From NCBI RefSeq assembly GCF_003312915.1, contig NZ_CP030261.1, positions 2,666,001-2,730,000 on the forward strand: DNA of 64,000 bases, written 5' to 3'. The notes under the pieces were generated by a model. That model searched no databases. It was not told where the DNA came from and saw only the letters and a list, made by a program, of their open reading frames with translations. The position numbers and the translations under genes were made by a program. Source of the stretch: Flavobacterium fluviale. Its GTDB lineage: Bacteria; Bacteroidota; Bacteroidia; Flavobacteriales; Flavobacteriaceae. This document shows positions 16,050 to 25,251 of the stretch, one piece after another. Positions within the stretch are counted from its first letter, which is position 1. Each line of letters begins with the position of its first letter.

Positions 16050-18233
16050 ATGGAAATGGAACAGTTTTATTACGACAACAAAATTGTAAAAAAATTCATT
16101 TACGCCACAATCCTCTTTGGTGTTGTGGGTATGTTAGTGGGACTTACCCTTGCGGTAATGTACCTTTTTCCCAACATGACAGATGGGATTTCGTGGCTGA
16201 GTTATGGCCGTTTAAGACCATTACACACCAATGCAGTAATTTTTGCCTTTGTGGGTAATGCCTTTTTTGCAGGTATGTACTACTCGCTGCAAAGATTGCT
16301 AAAAGCCAGAATGTTTAGCGATTTTTTAAGTAATCTTCATTTCTGGGGATGGCAGCTTATTATTGTTGCCGCGGCTATTACACTTCCATTAGGTTATACT
16401 TCTTCTAAAGAATATGCAGAATTAGAATGGCCAATTGATATTGCAATCGCGTTGATTTGGGTAGTAATGGGAATCAATATGATTGGAACCATGCTGCGTC
16501 GTAGAGAACGTCACTTGTATGTTGCAATCTGGTTTTACCTTGCAACATTTGTAACAGTTGCTGTACTGCATATTTTTAATAATATTGAAATTCCGGTTTC
16601 TGCTTTAAAAAGTTACTCTGTTTATGCAGGAGTTCAAGATGCACTTGTACAATGGTGGTATGGACATAATGCAGTTGCATTTTTCCTTACAACACCGTTC
16701 TTAGGATTAATGTATTATTTCATTCCTAAAGTGGCAAACAGACCTGTTTACTCATATAGATTATCTATTATACACTTCTGGTCTTTAATCTTTATTTATA
16801 TCTGGGCAGGACCACACCACCTATTATATTCTGCATTGCCAAACTGGGCACAGAATCTAGGAGTTGCATTTTCAGTAATGCTAATTGCACCATCTTGGGG
16901 AGGTATGATTAATGGACTTTTAACTTTAAGAGGAGCTTGGGATAAAGTTCGTGAAGAACCAGTTTTAAAATTCTTCGTTGTAGCAATTACAGGTTACGGA
17001 ATGGCAACTTTTGAAGGTCCGATGCTTTCTTTGAAAAACGTAAATGCTATCGCACATTATACAGACTGGATCGTTGCCCACGTACACGTTGGAGCTTTAG
17101 CTTGGAATGGTTTCATGTCATTTGGTATTATTTACTGGTTAATTCCTCGAATGACAAAATCGAATTTGTTCTCTAAGAAATTAGCAAACTTCCATTTCTG
17201 GATTGGAACTTTAGGTATTATTGTCTATACCATTCCTTTATATGTTGCTGGTTTTCAACAAGCTTCTATGTGGAAACAATTTAATCCAGACGGTACATTA
17301 ACTTATGGAAACTTCCTTGAAACGGTAACTGCTATTATGCCAATGTATTGGATGAGAGCTATTGGTGGTAGTTTGTACTTAATTGGTATGCTGACATTAG
17401 TTTATAATATCATAATGACAGTTAAAGCTGGAAGTCCGGTAGAAGATGAATTGGCTCAAGCACCTGCTTTACAAAGAATCAGCAGCGGACGTGTAAGAGG
17501 GGAGAAATTCCACTCTTGGTTAGAGAGAAAACCAATTCAATTAACAATCCTAGCTACAATAGCAATTTTAATTGGAGGTATTATTCAAATTGTACCAACT
17601 ATAATGGTAAAATCAAATATTCCAACAATTTCGAGTGTAAAACCATATACACCGCTAGAACTTGAAGGACGTGATTTATACATCAGAGAAGGTTGTGTGG
17701 GATGTCACTCTCAATCAGTTCGTCCTTTTAGAAGTGAAGTTGAACGTTACGGAGTGCAGGCTAAAGCTGGAGAATTTGTTTACGATCATCCATTCTTATG
17801 GGGATCAAAGCGTACAGGTCCAGATCTATTAAGAGTAGGTGGCAAGTACAATGATAACTGGCACTTTAACCATATGTGGAATCCGCAAAGCACATCTGCG
17901 GGATCAATTATGCCAGGTTATAAGTGGTTATTTGATAACAAACCTATGGACATTTCTTTAACGCAAAAGAAAATGGAAGCAATGATTTCTTTAGGCGTGC
18001 CATATTCTAAAGAAGAAGTTGCAAATGCACAAAGAACTTTAAGAGAGCAGGCCGTTAAAATAGAAAAAAGCTTAGAAAGTGATCCTGACTTTGTAAAAAG
18101 TTATGAAGACAGCCGTAAAAAAGCTGCTGCAAAAGGAGAGAAATTCATTCCGATGAATGAAAGAGAAATCGTTGCTTTGATTGCTTATATTCAAAGACTT
18201 GGTACTGATATTAAAGTAAAAGAAACTAAATAA
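16050..18233 (+). CDS. ccoNO: Fused cbb3 cytochrome c oxidase subunits CcoN-CcoO
   Basis: The 727-residue protein joins the catalytic heme-copper subunit CcoN (about residues 1-480, twelve membrane helices, with HTNAVIFAFVGN near the start and the WWYGHNAVAFF and GPHHLLYSALP metal-site helices) to CcoO (about 485-727). CcoO contributes a membrane anchor and one c-type heme site CVGCH near residue 550, followed by SQSVRPFRSEVERYG and a distal methionine region. The oxidase reduces oxygen with high affinity and pumps protons. The fusion is usual in Bacteroidota, whereas proteobacteria have separate genes. Confidence 0.96.
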   Translation: MEMEQFYYDNKIVKKFIYATILFGVVGMLVGLTLAVMYLFPNMTDGISWLSYGRLRPLHTNAVIFAFVGNAFFAGMYYSLQRLLKARMFSDFLSNLHFWGWQLIIVAAAITLPLGYTSSKEYAELEWPIDIAIALIWVVMGINMIGTMLRRRERHLYVAIWFYLATFVTVAVLHIFNNIEIPVSALKSYSVYAGVQDALVQWWYGHNAVAFFLTTPFLGLMYYFIPKVANRPVYSYRLSIIHFWSLIFIYIWAGPHHLLYSALPNWAQNLGVAFSVMLIAPSWGGMINGLLTLRGAWDKVREEPVLKFFVVAITGYGMATFEGPMLSLKNVNAIAHYTDWIVAHVHVGALAWNGFMSFGIIYWLIPRMTKSNLFSKKLANFHFWIGTLGIIVYTIPLYVAGFQQASMWKQFNPDGTLTYGNFLETVTAIMPMYWMRAIGGSLYLIGMLTLVYNIIMTVKAGSPVEDELAQAPALQRISSGRVRGEKFHSWLERKPIQLTILATIAILIGGIIQIVPTIMVKSNIPTISSVKPYTPLELEGRDLYIREGCVGCHSQSVRPFRSEVERYGVQAKAGEFVYDHPFLWGSKRTGPDLLRVGGKYNDNWHFNHMWNPQSTSAGSIMPGYKWLFDNKPMDISLTQKKMEAMISLGVPYSKEEVANAQRTLREQAVKIEKSLESDPDFVKSYEDSRKKAAAKGEKFIPMNEREIVALIAYIQRLGTDIKVKETK

Positions 18234-18240
18234 CAGCATT

Positions 18241-18435
18241 ATGTTTGAACAAATAAAACACAATATGGAAACAATATCGGGTATAGAAATTTACCCGATT
18301 CTTTCTCTCTTGATTTTCTTTTTCTTTTTCGTAGGATTGGGCTTTTGGGTGTTTTCTTATAGAAAAGATAAAATTCAGGAAATGAGTAGTATACCTTTAG
18401 ATGAAGGACTTGTTGTAATTACAAAAGATAGATAA
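18241..18435 (+). CDS. ccoQ: cbb3 oxidase small subunit CcoQ-like
   Basis: The 64-residue protein has one membrane helix (ILSLLIFFFFFVGLGFWVF, about 20-38) and a short charged tail with SYRKDKIQEMSSIPLDEG, typical of CcoQ/FixQ, which stabilises the oxidase. It is spaced 7 bases after ccoNO and 2 bases before ccoP. Confidence 0.85.
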   Translation: MFEQIKHNMETISGIEIYPILSLLIFFFFFVGLGFWVFSYRKDKIQEMSSIPLDEGLVVITKDR

Positions 18436-18437
18436 AA

Positions 18438-19376
18438 ATGAAAAAGTTTTTCCCAGTATATGTTAGAGTACCTTTGATTTTCTTCATCGTATTTGCTTTG
18501 ATGGAATATTTTGTAGACTCAGGCGACAGACCTGCTTTTATAAAATATCCAATGGTATCACTCTTTTTGTTTGTCTTCTTATTTATTTTAATTGCAATTG
18601 AAATAACACTAAGTGCTGTTAACCGAGTGATGTATCAATTATTATCACCAGAAGAAAAGGCAAAATTAGAACATGAAGAAAGTTTAAGTTTTAAAGAAAG
18701 CACTTGGTTTAAAAACCTAATGCAAAAATTGACTAAAACCTCACCAATTGAAAAAGAAGGCGAGCTGCTGATGGATCATGATTATGATGGAATCAAGGAG
18801 CTTGATAATAATTTACCGCCATGGTGGGTATATTTATTCTACATCTGTATCATTTTTGGAGTAATCTATGTCGTTCGTTACGAAGTTCTCGGAGCCGACA
18901 ATCAAGAAATGGAGTTGAAAAAAGAAATGGCTCAGGCAAAAATTGATGTTGAAGAATATTTAAAAACAGCACCAGATTTAATGGATGAAAAAACAGTTGT
19001 TTTACTTACTGATGAGCCAAGTTTAGCTGCTGGAAAAGAAATTTTCACAACCAATTGTGCCGCATGCCACAGAGCTGATGCCGGAGGACAGATTGGTCCA
19101 AACTTAACAGATAATCGCTGGATTTTAGGAGGGGGAATTAAAAATTTATTCCACACAATTACGAATGGAGGTCGAGATGGAAAAGGGATGATTGCCTGGA
19201 AAGGAACCTTAAAACCTAAAGAGATTCAAAAAGTAGCAAGTTACATTTTATCTCTTCAAGGAAGTAATCCAAAAGATCCGAAAGAAGCAGAAGGTGAGGT
19301 ATGGACAGATGAAAGTACCCCAGCAAATGAAGCTGAAGCAACCGCACCAGAAGCAACCGCAGCAATTAAAAAATAA
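18438..19376 (+). CDS. ccoP: cbb3 oxidase cytochrome c subunit CcoP (one heme)
   Basis: A 312-residue membrane-anchored cytochrome. Two membrane helices lie near residues 10-55, and a third in NLPPWWVYLFYICIIFGVIYVV (about 130-151), which begins the canonical CcoP anchor. One heme-c motif CAACH is near residue 208, with the cytochrome core GGQIGPNLTDNRWILGGG after it. Proteobacterial CcoP usually has two CxxCH motifs; only one is visible here. The C-terminus is an Ala/Glu/Thr-rich low-complexity tail. It feeds electrons from soluble cytochromes to CcoNO. Confidence 0.94.
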   Translation: MKKFFPVYVRVPLIFFIVFALMEYFVDSGDRPAFIKYPMVSLFLFVFLFILIAIEITLSAVNRVMYQLLSPEEKAKLEHEESLSFKESTWFKNLMQKLTKTSPIEKEGELLMDHDYDGIKELDNNLPPWWVYLFYICIIFGVIYVVRYEVLGADNQEMELKKEMAQAKIDVEEYLKTAPDLMDEKTVVLLTDEPSLAAGKEIFTTNCAACHRADAGGQIGPNLTDNRWILGGGIKNLFHTITNGGRDGKGMIAWKGTLKPKEIQKVASYILSLQGSNPKDPKEAEGEVWTDESTPANEAEATAPEATAAIKK

Positions 19377-19388
19377 AAAAATAATACC

Positions 19389-20807
19389 ATGTCAAATTTA
19401 CCAGACGAAGCTTTTAGAGATACTATTGGAACTATAGATGAAGGTGGTAAACGGAAATTTATTTTTCCGAAGAAGCCGTCTGGTAAATTTTACAATTACA
19501 GAAAAATTGTCAGCTACATTTTATTGGCAATTTTAGTTATCAATCCGTTTATTAAAATAAATGGGAATCAGTTTATGATGTTCAATATAATGGAACGTCG
19601 TTTTAATATTTTTGGATTCCCTTTTTGGCCTCAAGATTTTTATCTCTTCGTAATTTCAATGCTTATTGGCGTTGTATTTATACTCTTATTTACAGTTGTT
19701 TTTGGCCGGATATTTTGTGGCTGGATCTGCCCGCAGACTATTTTTCTTGAGATGGTTTTTCGCCGTATCGAATATTGGATAGATGGAGACCGCGGTTCGC
19801 AGTCACGTTTGGCAAGACAGGAATGGAATGCTGAAAAAATTAAAAAAAGATTAATCAAGTGGACAATTTTCTTTCTGATTTCTTTTGGTATCGCAAATGT
19901 TTTCCTAGCATATTTGGTTGGAAGTGACGCTCTGTTTTTGATGATTGAGCAAGGTCCAATTCAGCAGGCGAGTAATTTTATTGCACTTCTTATTTTTACG
20001 GGAGTTTTCTATTTTGTTTTTGTCTGGTTTCGCGAACAAGTCTGCATTATTGCTTGTCCTTACGGAAGATTGCAAGGGGTTCTTTTAGATAATAAATCAA
20101 TCAATGTGGCATATGATTTTGTTAGAGGTGAAAAAGAAAAAGGAAGAGCAAAATTTAATAAAAAAGAAGATAGGGTTTTAACTGGAAAAGGAGACTGTAT
20201 AGATTGTCTTCAATGTGTTAATGTCTGCCCAATGGGAATAGATATTAGAAACGGAACACAGTTAGAATGTACAAATTGTACAGCTTGTATTGATGAATGC
20301 GACCATATAATGGATTCAGTAGGTTTGCCAAAAGGCCTTATTCGTTATGCTTCTGAAGATGAAATTGCTAAAAAAGAACCTTTCAAATTCACTGCAAGAA
20401 TGAAAGGTTATACCGCAGTACTATTTATTTTGTTGAGCATTTTTGTTGGGATGTTGTTCTTAAGAACCGATGTTCAGGCAGTTGTTTTACGTTTACCAGG
20501 ACAGCTTTTTCAGCATAATGGAGATAAAATCAGTAATGTTTACACGTATAAAATTGTAAACAAAACAATGAAAGATTACCACGATATTCATTTCGAATTA
20601 ATCGATCAAAAAGGAGAAATTAAAAATGTTGGAAAACAGTATTTTAAAGTTGCTAAAGAAGGAATTTCTCAAGGAACATTATTCATCGAAATAAATGAAG
20701 TTTTATTGGAAAGCGATAAAACAAAAGTAAAAATAGGAGTTTATAATGGTTCTGAACTCATAGAAACAACAACTACAAATTTCTTAGGACCACGCAGTTT
20801 TAATTAA
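19389..20807 (+). CDS. ccoG: cbb3 oxidase accessory ferredoxin-like protein CcoG
   Basis: The 472-residue membrane protein has RIFCGWICPQTIFLEMVFRRIEYWIDGD, typical of CcoG/FixG/RdxA, and CIIACPYGRLQGV. Two [4Fe-4S] cluster motifs follow, CIDCLQCVNVCP and CTNCTACIDEC. An extracytoplasmic immunoglobulin-like C-terminal domain comes after the last helix. CcoG helps reduce copper for cbb3 oxidase assembly. It lies 12 bases after ccoP. Confidence 0.95.
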   Translation: MSNLPDEAFRDTIGTIDEGGKRKFIFPKKPSGKFYNYRKIVSYILLAILVINPFIKINGNQFMMFNIMERRFNIFGFPFWPQDFYLFVISMLIGVVFILLFTVVFGRIFCGWICPQTIFLEMVFRRIEYWIDGDRGSQSRLARQEWNAEKIKKRLIKWTIFFLISFGIANVFLAYLVGSDALFLMIEQGPIQQASNFIALLIFTGVFYFVFVWFREQVCIIACPYGRLQGVLLDNKSINVAYDFVRGEKEKGRAKFNKKEDRVLTGKGDCIDCLQCVNVCPMGIDIRNGTQLECTNCTACIDECDHIMDSVGLPKGLIRYASEDEIAKKEPFKFTARMKGYTAVLFILLSIFVGMLFLRTDVQAVVLRLPGQLFQHNGDKISNVYTYKIVNKTMKDYHDIHFELIDQKGEIKNVGKQYFKVAKEGISQGTLFIEINEVLLESDKTKVKIGVYNGSELIETTTTNFLGPRSFN

Positions 20808-20820
20808 AAAATTAAATAGT

Positions 20821-21270
20821 ATGAAAATTAATTGGGGTACCGGAATTGTCATTGCATTTGGATTGTTTATGACGTTTATTTTATATTTTGTTTTTGAAGT
20901 ACAATCAAATTCTAAATACGATAACGATTTGGTTGTCGAGGAATATTACAAGCATGATACGCATTTTCAGGAAGAAATGGCCCGAATTCAAAATGCGCAT
21001 GATTTGCAGCATAAACCATCAATCAAATATACAGATAATGGTGTAGCAGTAACTTTTCCTGCTGGATTTGAAAGTAATAAAGTAAAAGGCAATATTCTAC
21101 TATACAGACCTTCAAACAAAAAATTTGATTTTAATACTCAGATTGCCTTAACCAATTCAGAATTGATTATTCCGCAGAAAAAATTAATAAAAGGCCGCTG
21201 GGATGTCAATATGGAATGGCAGTACGAAGGCAAAAAATATTTAACAAAAGAAGTTATCTACGTAAATTAA
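20821..21270 (+). CDS. ccoH: FixH/CcoH-family protein
   Basis: A 149-residue protein with one N-terminal membrane helix (residues 4-25) and a periplasmic domain containing LVVEEYYKHDTHFQEEMARIQNAHDL, the FixH signature. CcoH is required for stable assembly of the cbb3 complex. It starts 13 bases after ccoG. Confidence 0.92.
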   Translation: MKINWGTGIVIAFGLFMTFILYFVFEVQSNSKYDNDLVVEEYYKHDTHFQEEMARIQNAHDLQHKPSIKYTDNGVAVTFPAGFESNKVKGNILLYRPSNKKFDFNTQIALTNSELIIPQKKLIKGRWDVNMEWQYEGKKYLTKEVIYVN

Positions 21271-21271
21271 T

Positions 21272-21291
21272 AATGCTCCGAAAGGAGCATT
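21272..21291 (+). other. Intercistronic hairpin
   Basis: aatgctcc and ggagcatt form an eight-base stem with a four-base loop right after the ccoH stop. There is no clear T-run, so it may only attenuate or protect the mRNA end before the next gene. Confidence 0.5.
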
Positions 21292-21347
21292 TAATTGGTA
21301 GAAAAAGAGATTAATGATTAATAATGTGCAATTAAAATTCAACAAAG

Positions 21348-22049
21348 ATGTTATTCTCAGCTTTCTTTTTAGGTCTCATCAGTAGTCTGCATTGCGTTGG
21401 AATGTGCGGACCCATTGCTATGATGCTTCCCGTAGACAGACAAAATGAAGCAAAAAAAGTGACTCAGATTATGACCTATCATTTTGGTCGTTTAGCCGCT
21501 TACGCTGCAATCGGACTGATCTTTGGATTATTAGGAAGAGGCTTCTTCCTGGCAGGATTACAGCAAAAAATGTCTATAATTGTTGGTGTAATTATGATTA
21601 TCGTTGTTTTAATTCCAGAGAACAAATTTGCCGAGTATAATTTTTCTAAACCAGTCTATAAAATTATATCTAAAATTAAAACGAATTTAGGAAGTCAATT
21701 TAAAAACAAAAGTTACAAATCTCTTTTTACAATTGGTCTCTTAAATGGTTTCTTACCTTGCGGAATGGTTTATGTTGCCTTATTTGGAGCAATTGCGATG
21801 CAGAGTGCTTCTTATGGAGTTCTTTACATGTTGTTATTCGGCATAGGAACTATACCATTAATGACAATTGTTGTATATGTGAATAAACTGTTGAAATTAC
21901 CATTTAGAAATAAAATTCAAAAAGCAATTCCGTATGTTGCGGTGATAATTGGAGTTTTATTTATACTTAGAGGATTAGGATTGGGAATTCCCTATATTTC
22001 TCCCTCAAATATGAGTTTATTTGTACAGCAGACTCCAAACTGCCATTAG
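21348..22049 (+). CDS. TauE/SafE-like (UreH_2-type) membrane protein of the cbb3 cluster
   Basis: The 233-residue protein has about six membrane helices and a characteristic start FLGLISSLHCVGMCGPIAMML. The SLHCxGMCGP motif recurs mid-protein as LLNGFLPCGMVYVAL. This cytochrome-biogenesis-type transmembrane family regularly ends cbb3 assembly operons. A role in copper or thiol delivery is assumed from context and from the paired cysteines. It lies 77 bases after ccoH with only a hairpin between. Confidence 0.85.
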   Translation: MLFSAFFLGLISSLHCVGMCGPIAMMLPVDRQNEAKKVTQIMTYHFGRLAAYAAIGLIFGLLGRGFFLAGLQQKMSIIVGVIMIIVVLIPENKFAEYNFSKPVYKIISKIKTNLGSQFKNKSYKSLFTIGLLNGFLPCGMVYVALFGAIAMQSASYGVLYMLLFGIGTIPLMTIVVYVNKLLKLPFRNKIQKAIPYVAVIIGVLFILRGLGLGIPYISPSNMSLFVQQTPNCH

Positions 22050-22185
22050 GATAAGCAACGTTGGATGTAATTTTAGAGACATAAAGATTCCAATGTCACT
22101 TAGTTATGTGCTAGATATGTATTTCGCTTAATCTTTCTTTTATTAGCACTAAAAACTATGTTTGTATGTGTTTAATATTTTTTAA

Positions 22186-23550
22186 TTACACAGTCATCGA
22201 AAACAAATTAGTTTCTGGTGATTTTCTTTTTAAATGTAAATCGAAAGCCATACAAATATTACGAACAAAAGGTCTTCCTTCTTCAGTGATTTTTATTTTA
22301 TTATCTTCGATCACAATCAAACCGTCATTTTCTATTTCTTTCAAAGCACTCAAAACTTCAGGAAGTTCTGCAAAATTTAAAAAATCATTTTTCCAGGCAG
22401 TATGTAATTCGCAAGTTAAATTTAGAATGTGTTTTCTAATGATTAGATCTTCATCATTTAAAATATGACCTTTTACAACAGGCAATTTATCCCATTCTAA
22501 TAATTGATAATAATCTTCTAAATTTTTAGTGTTCTGTGCAAAACTATACCAGCTGTCGCTAATAGAAGAAACTCCCAGACCAATCATCACCTGCGTTTTA
22601 GAAGCACCATAGCCCATAAAATTACGATGGAGATTACCATTGTGCGCCGCTTTGTACAAACTGTCACTTTCTAATGCAAAATGATCCATTCCAATTTCAT
22701 GATAACCATTTTTAGTTAAAAGCTGTTTTCCAATTTCGTACAGTTTTCTTTTTTCGGCATCTTTTGGTAAATTTTCATCATTAAAACCTCGTTGTCCATT
22801 TCCTTTTATCCAAGGCACATGAGCGTAGCTGTAAAAAGCTAAGCGGTCTGGTTTTAGAGAATTTGTTTTTTCAACCGTATCAATTACATCTTCAACAGTT
22901 TGAAAAGGAAGACCAAATATTATATCATGACCAATTGAGGTGTAACCAATTTCTTTTGCCCAAAATGTTACTTTGGCAACATTATGAAAAGGCTGAATTC
23001 TATTTATAGCCTTTTGCACTTTAGCAGAATAATCCTGAACCCCAAAACTTACTCGGCGAAAGCCTAAATCATATAATTTTTTAAGCTGTTCATAAGTGGT
23101 ATTGTTGGGATGTCCTTCAAAACTAAATTCATGATTTTCTGCTTTTACAGCATAACTGAAAATTCCGTTTATAAGATGCTCTAGATTTTCTTTTGAAAAA
23201 AAGGTGGGTGTTCCGCCGCCTAAGTGTATTTCTTTAATTAAAGGTCTCTCTGGAAGTATTTTACAATATAAACTCCATTCTTTTAAAAGTGCTTTTATAT
23301 AAGTTTCTTCAACAGAATGATTTTTTGTAATACGCTTGTTACATCCGCAGAAAGTGCACATGCTTTCGCAAAAAGGTAAATGAATGTATAAACTAATTCC
23401 GTTCTTTGAATTACTTTCCGAAAAGGATTTTTGTAAAGAGGAGATCCATTTTTCTGTTGTAAACGCAGCTTCATTCCAATACGGAACTGTCGGATAGCTG
23501 GTATATCTTGGACCTGGGACATTGTACTTTTGAGTCAAAGAGATTTTCAT
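22186..23550 (-). CDS. hemN: Oxygen-independent coproporphyrinogen III dehydrogenase
   Basis: HemN is a radical SAM enzyme that makes protoporphyrinogen for heme without oxygen. The 454-residue protein starts with KYNVPGPRYTSYPTVPYW and has the cluster motif CESMCTFCGC (C-x3-C-x2-C). GGGTPTFFS follows, and the C-terminus has the HemN domain. It converges with the cbb3 cluster. An FNR-like dyad and a -7 element in front of it have the same 33-bp spacing as at ccoI and ccoS, so it is probably induced at low oxygen together with the oxidase. Confidence 0.96.
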   Translation of the reverse strand: MKISLTQKYNVPGPRYTSYPTVPYWNEAAFTTEKWISSLQKSFSESNSKNGISLYIHLPFCESMCTFCGCNKRITKNHSVEETYIKALLKEWSLYCKILPERPLIKEIHLGGGTPTFFSKENLEHLINGIFSYAVKAENHEFSFEGHPNNTTYEQLKKLYDLGFRRVSFGVQDYSAKVQKAINRIQPFHNVAKVTFWAKEIGYTSIGHDIIFGLPFQTVEDVIDTVEKTNSLKPDRLAFYSYAHVPWIKGNGQRGFNDENLPKDAEKRKLYEIGKQLLTKNGYHEIGMDHFALESDSLYKAAHNGNLHRNFMGYGASKTQVMIGLGVSSISDSWYSFAQNTKNLEDYYQLLEWDKLPVVKGHILNDEDLIIRKHILNLTCELHTAWKNDFLNFAELPEVLSALKEIENDGLIVIEDNKIKITEEGRPFVRNICMAFDLHLKRKSPETNLFSMTV

Positions 23551-23571
23551 AATGACGGATTTAGTTTACAT

Positions 23572-23614
23572 CAAAATTAAAACATCACTGATAGACATAA
23601 AATGACAAATATCA
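23572..23614 (-). promoter_or_regulatory. FNR-type operator plus -7 element of hemN
   Basis: On the minus strand TGATATTTGTCA (23603-23614, one mismatch to TGAT-N4-ATCA) is centred exactly 33 bp upstream of TAATTTTG (23572-23579). The hemN ATG lies 21 bases past the -7 element. Confidence 0.7.
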
Positions 23615-23629
23615 TGTAACAAACAAAAA

Positions 23630-23654
23630 AAAGAGACTCAAATTGAGCCTCTTT
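23630..23654 (-). terminator. Terminator after the 158-aa membrane-anchored protein
   Basis: Reading the minus strand, aaagaggctcaa and ttgagtctcttt pair with one mismatch, followed by a long T-run. Confidence 0.7.
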
Positions 23655-23668
23655 ATTGAATTAAATAA

Positions 23669-24145
23669 CTAACGTGAAATAGAATCTTGGATGATTTTAT
23701 GCCATTTTTTTGCAAACTGATGATCTTGATAAACGCTTATCTGTTTGATGCGGTCATCATCAAAATCATAGAATGGAATTATTATTTTTTTGGATGTTTC
23801 TTTGTCTTGAAATTCAAAATCAATTTTGATTATGGTATCAGAATGTGCATCTGTCGTTGGAATAAGTTTGCATGTAGCAATCGTATTCAAATCGACAAAA
23901 GTTGATTCTTGCTGATTCGGATTGAAATTCATTAGAATGAATTTATTGTTTTTTTGATCCAGCGTTAGTGTTTTATTATTGATGGATTCAGTCAAATCAA
24001 AGCTTTCTGGGTGCGATGGATTGAAACGCTTCTTAATATTCAAAATTCTTGATTTGCTGGCAGCGCTTGAGCGGGCAGAGAAATATACTGGAATTGCGAC
24101 AATAATTAAAATCACAATACCCATTATTGTTGTAGTAGTTTCCAT
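23669..24145 (-). CDS. Membrane-anchored protein of unknown function
   Basis: From the only good ATG the product has 158 residues: a membrane helix at the N-terminus (TTIMGIVILIIVAIPVYFSA) and a soluble domain of about 130 residues (KTLTLDQKNNKFILMNF, IIPFYDFDDDRIKQISVYQDHQFAKKWHKIIQD). The pattern of short strands resembles small pleckstrin-homology-like membrane-tethered domains, but I do not recognise a family. The longer frame begins at a TTG and is disregarded. Confidence 0.7.
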   Translation of the reverse strand: METTTTIMGIVILIIVAIPVYFSARSSAASKSRILNIKKRFNPSHPESFDLTESINNKTLTLDQKNNKFILMNFNPNQQESTFVDLNTIATCKLIPTTDAHSDTIIKIDFEFQDKETSKKIIIPFYDFDDDRIKQISVYQDHQFAKKWHKIIQDSISR

Positions 24146-24251
24146 AATGTTTTTTAATGAAATAAATAAAATGATAAACGAAACAGTTTTCAATAGAAAA
24201 CGGTCTAGCTATAAATGAAGAATAAATCTTCAGGAAAAATCAAGTATTTAT

Positions 24252-24599
24252 TTACCAGAAAAAATGGAAAGCATAGAGTATGACTAAGACTTTTTTACTT
24301 TGGGTTGTAAAGAGTTTAGTATATGCTGTTGTGTTTGTAACAGCTTGATGCTGTGGAATAAGCGGTAGGAGAGAAGCAAAACATTTTATTATTCCCAAGG
24401 GATTAGTTTTGATATTTGCTGCAAATTGATAACTGCCCTGAGGCTGAATAAAGGCAGACGAATCTGCTATGTCTTTGCAGAAATTTGAATCGGTTTTTTG
24501 CGTTTCAATTGTATGCACAGAAGCGGTGTCTGCTTGATAAGCAAACAAACCTGCAATCAAAAGTGCAATACAAATAACGGTTTTACGAATCCAATTCAT
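24252..24599 (-). CDS. Small secreted or membrane protein, unknown
   Basis: A 115-residue frame starting with MNWIRKTVICIALLIAGLFAYQADT, a plausible signal peptide (basic start, hydrophobic core, small residues). The rest has two cysteines (FCKDI, IIKCF) and an unusual hydrophobic end VLVILYAFHFFW. I do not recognise a family. It is accepted because the start, signal peptide and orientation fit, but a spurious frame is possible. Confidence 0.5.
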   Translation of the reverse strand: MNWIRKTVICIALLIAGLFAYQADTASVHTIETQKTDSNFCKDIADSSAFIQPQGSYQFAANIKTNPLGIIKCFASLLPLIPQHQAVTNTTAYTKLFTTQSKKVLVILYAFHFFW

Positions 24600-24661
24600 G
24601 TCGGCGAATTTAAGTCATAAAACACAATTAATGAAATTTTATAGAATTAATTAACAATCAA

Positions 24662-24700
24662 AAATAATCCTCAACCTTTTTTAATAAAGACCTGAGGATT
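24662..24700 (-). terminator. Weak terminator after the DoxX gene
   Basis: aatcctca and tgaggatt pair around a loop of about 19 bases, then attttt on the minus strand. Confidence 0.5.
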
Positions 24701-24707
24701 TAAGAGG

Positions 24708-25130
24708 TTATTGCTGCATTTTAAAATAGTAATCTGCAGAATGTTTGCCGCTTCCATAAAATAAGAAGAATATGCAGATTAATAAGACGACGAAAGCTAA
24801 AATTAAACTTTCAGAGTGCATTTGTCCCATGAAATTGACGAGAACTGCACCAAATAGTATTGGTAATTGAGCTGCTATTGCCCAACGTGTTAATAATCCA
24901 AAAATAATCATGATACCGCCAATCATGTGGGCAGGAGCAATGTAATGCAGCATAAACATACCTCCGCCAAATTTATCTATAGGAGAAATTAAATCATGCA
25001 GGTATTGAATATTAGTGACAAATGATACACCTTTCATAAATAAAAATCCACCCAAAACAATACGTACTAAATCAACTGGTAAATAAGTGTGCGAATTCGC
25101 CCATTTATTTAAACTTTTTACATTTTCCAT
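24708..25130 (-). CDS. DoxX-family membrane protein
   Basis: A 140-residue protein with four membrane helices. The segment VDLVRIVLGGFLFMKGVSFV and the central HMIGGIMIIFGLLTRWAIAAQLPILFGAVLVNF are typical of DoxX/SURF4-like proteins, which are linked to thiosulfate:quinone oxidation or redox stress. The specific function is unknown. It stands alone. Confidence 0.85.
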   Translation of the reverse strand: MENVKSLNKWANSHTYLPVDLVRIVLGGFLFMKGVSFVTNIQYLHDLISPIDKFGGGMFMLHYIAPAHMIGGIMIIFGLLTRWAIAAQLPILFGAVLVNFMGQMHSESLILAFVVLLICIFFLFYGSGKHSADYYFKMQQ

Positions 25131-25251
25131 GATGCTGTGTGATTAGAAATTATATACTAAGTTACTAAATTTTAGTATGATATGTATTTTTAACAGCCTG
25201 AAATTGAGTTTTTTACTATTTTTTTAACGTGTTTTGAGAATTCTTAAATGA

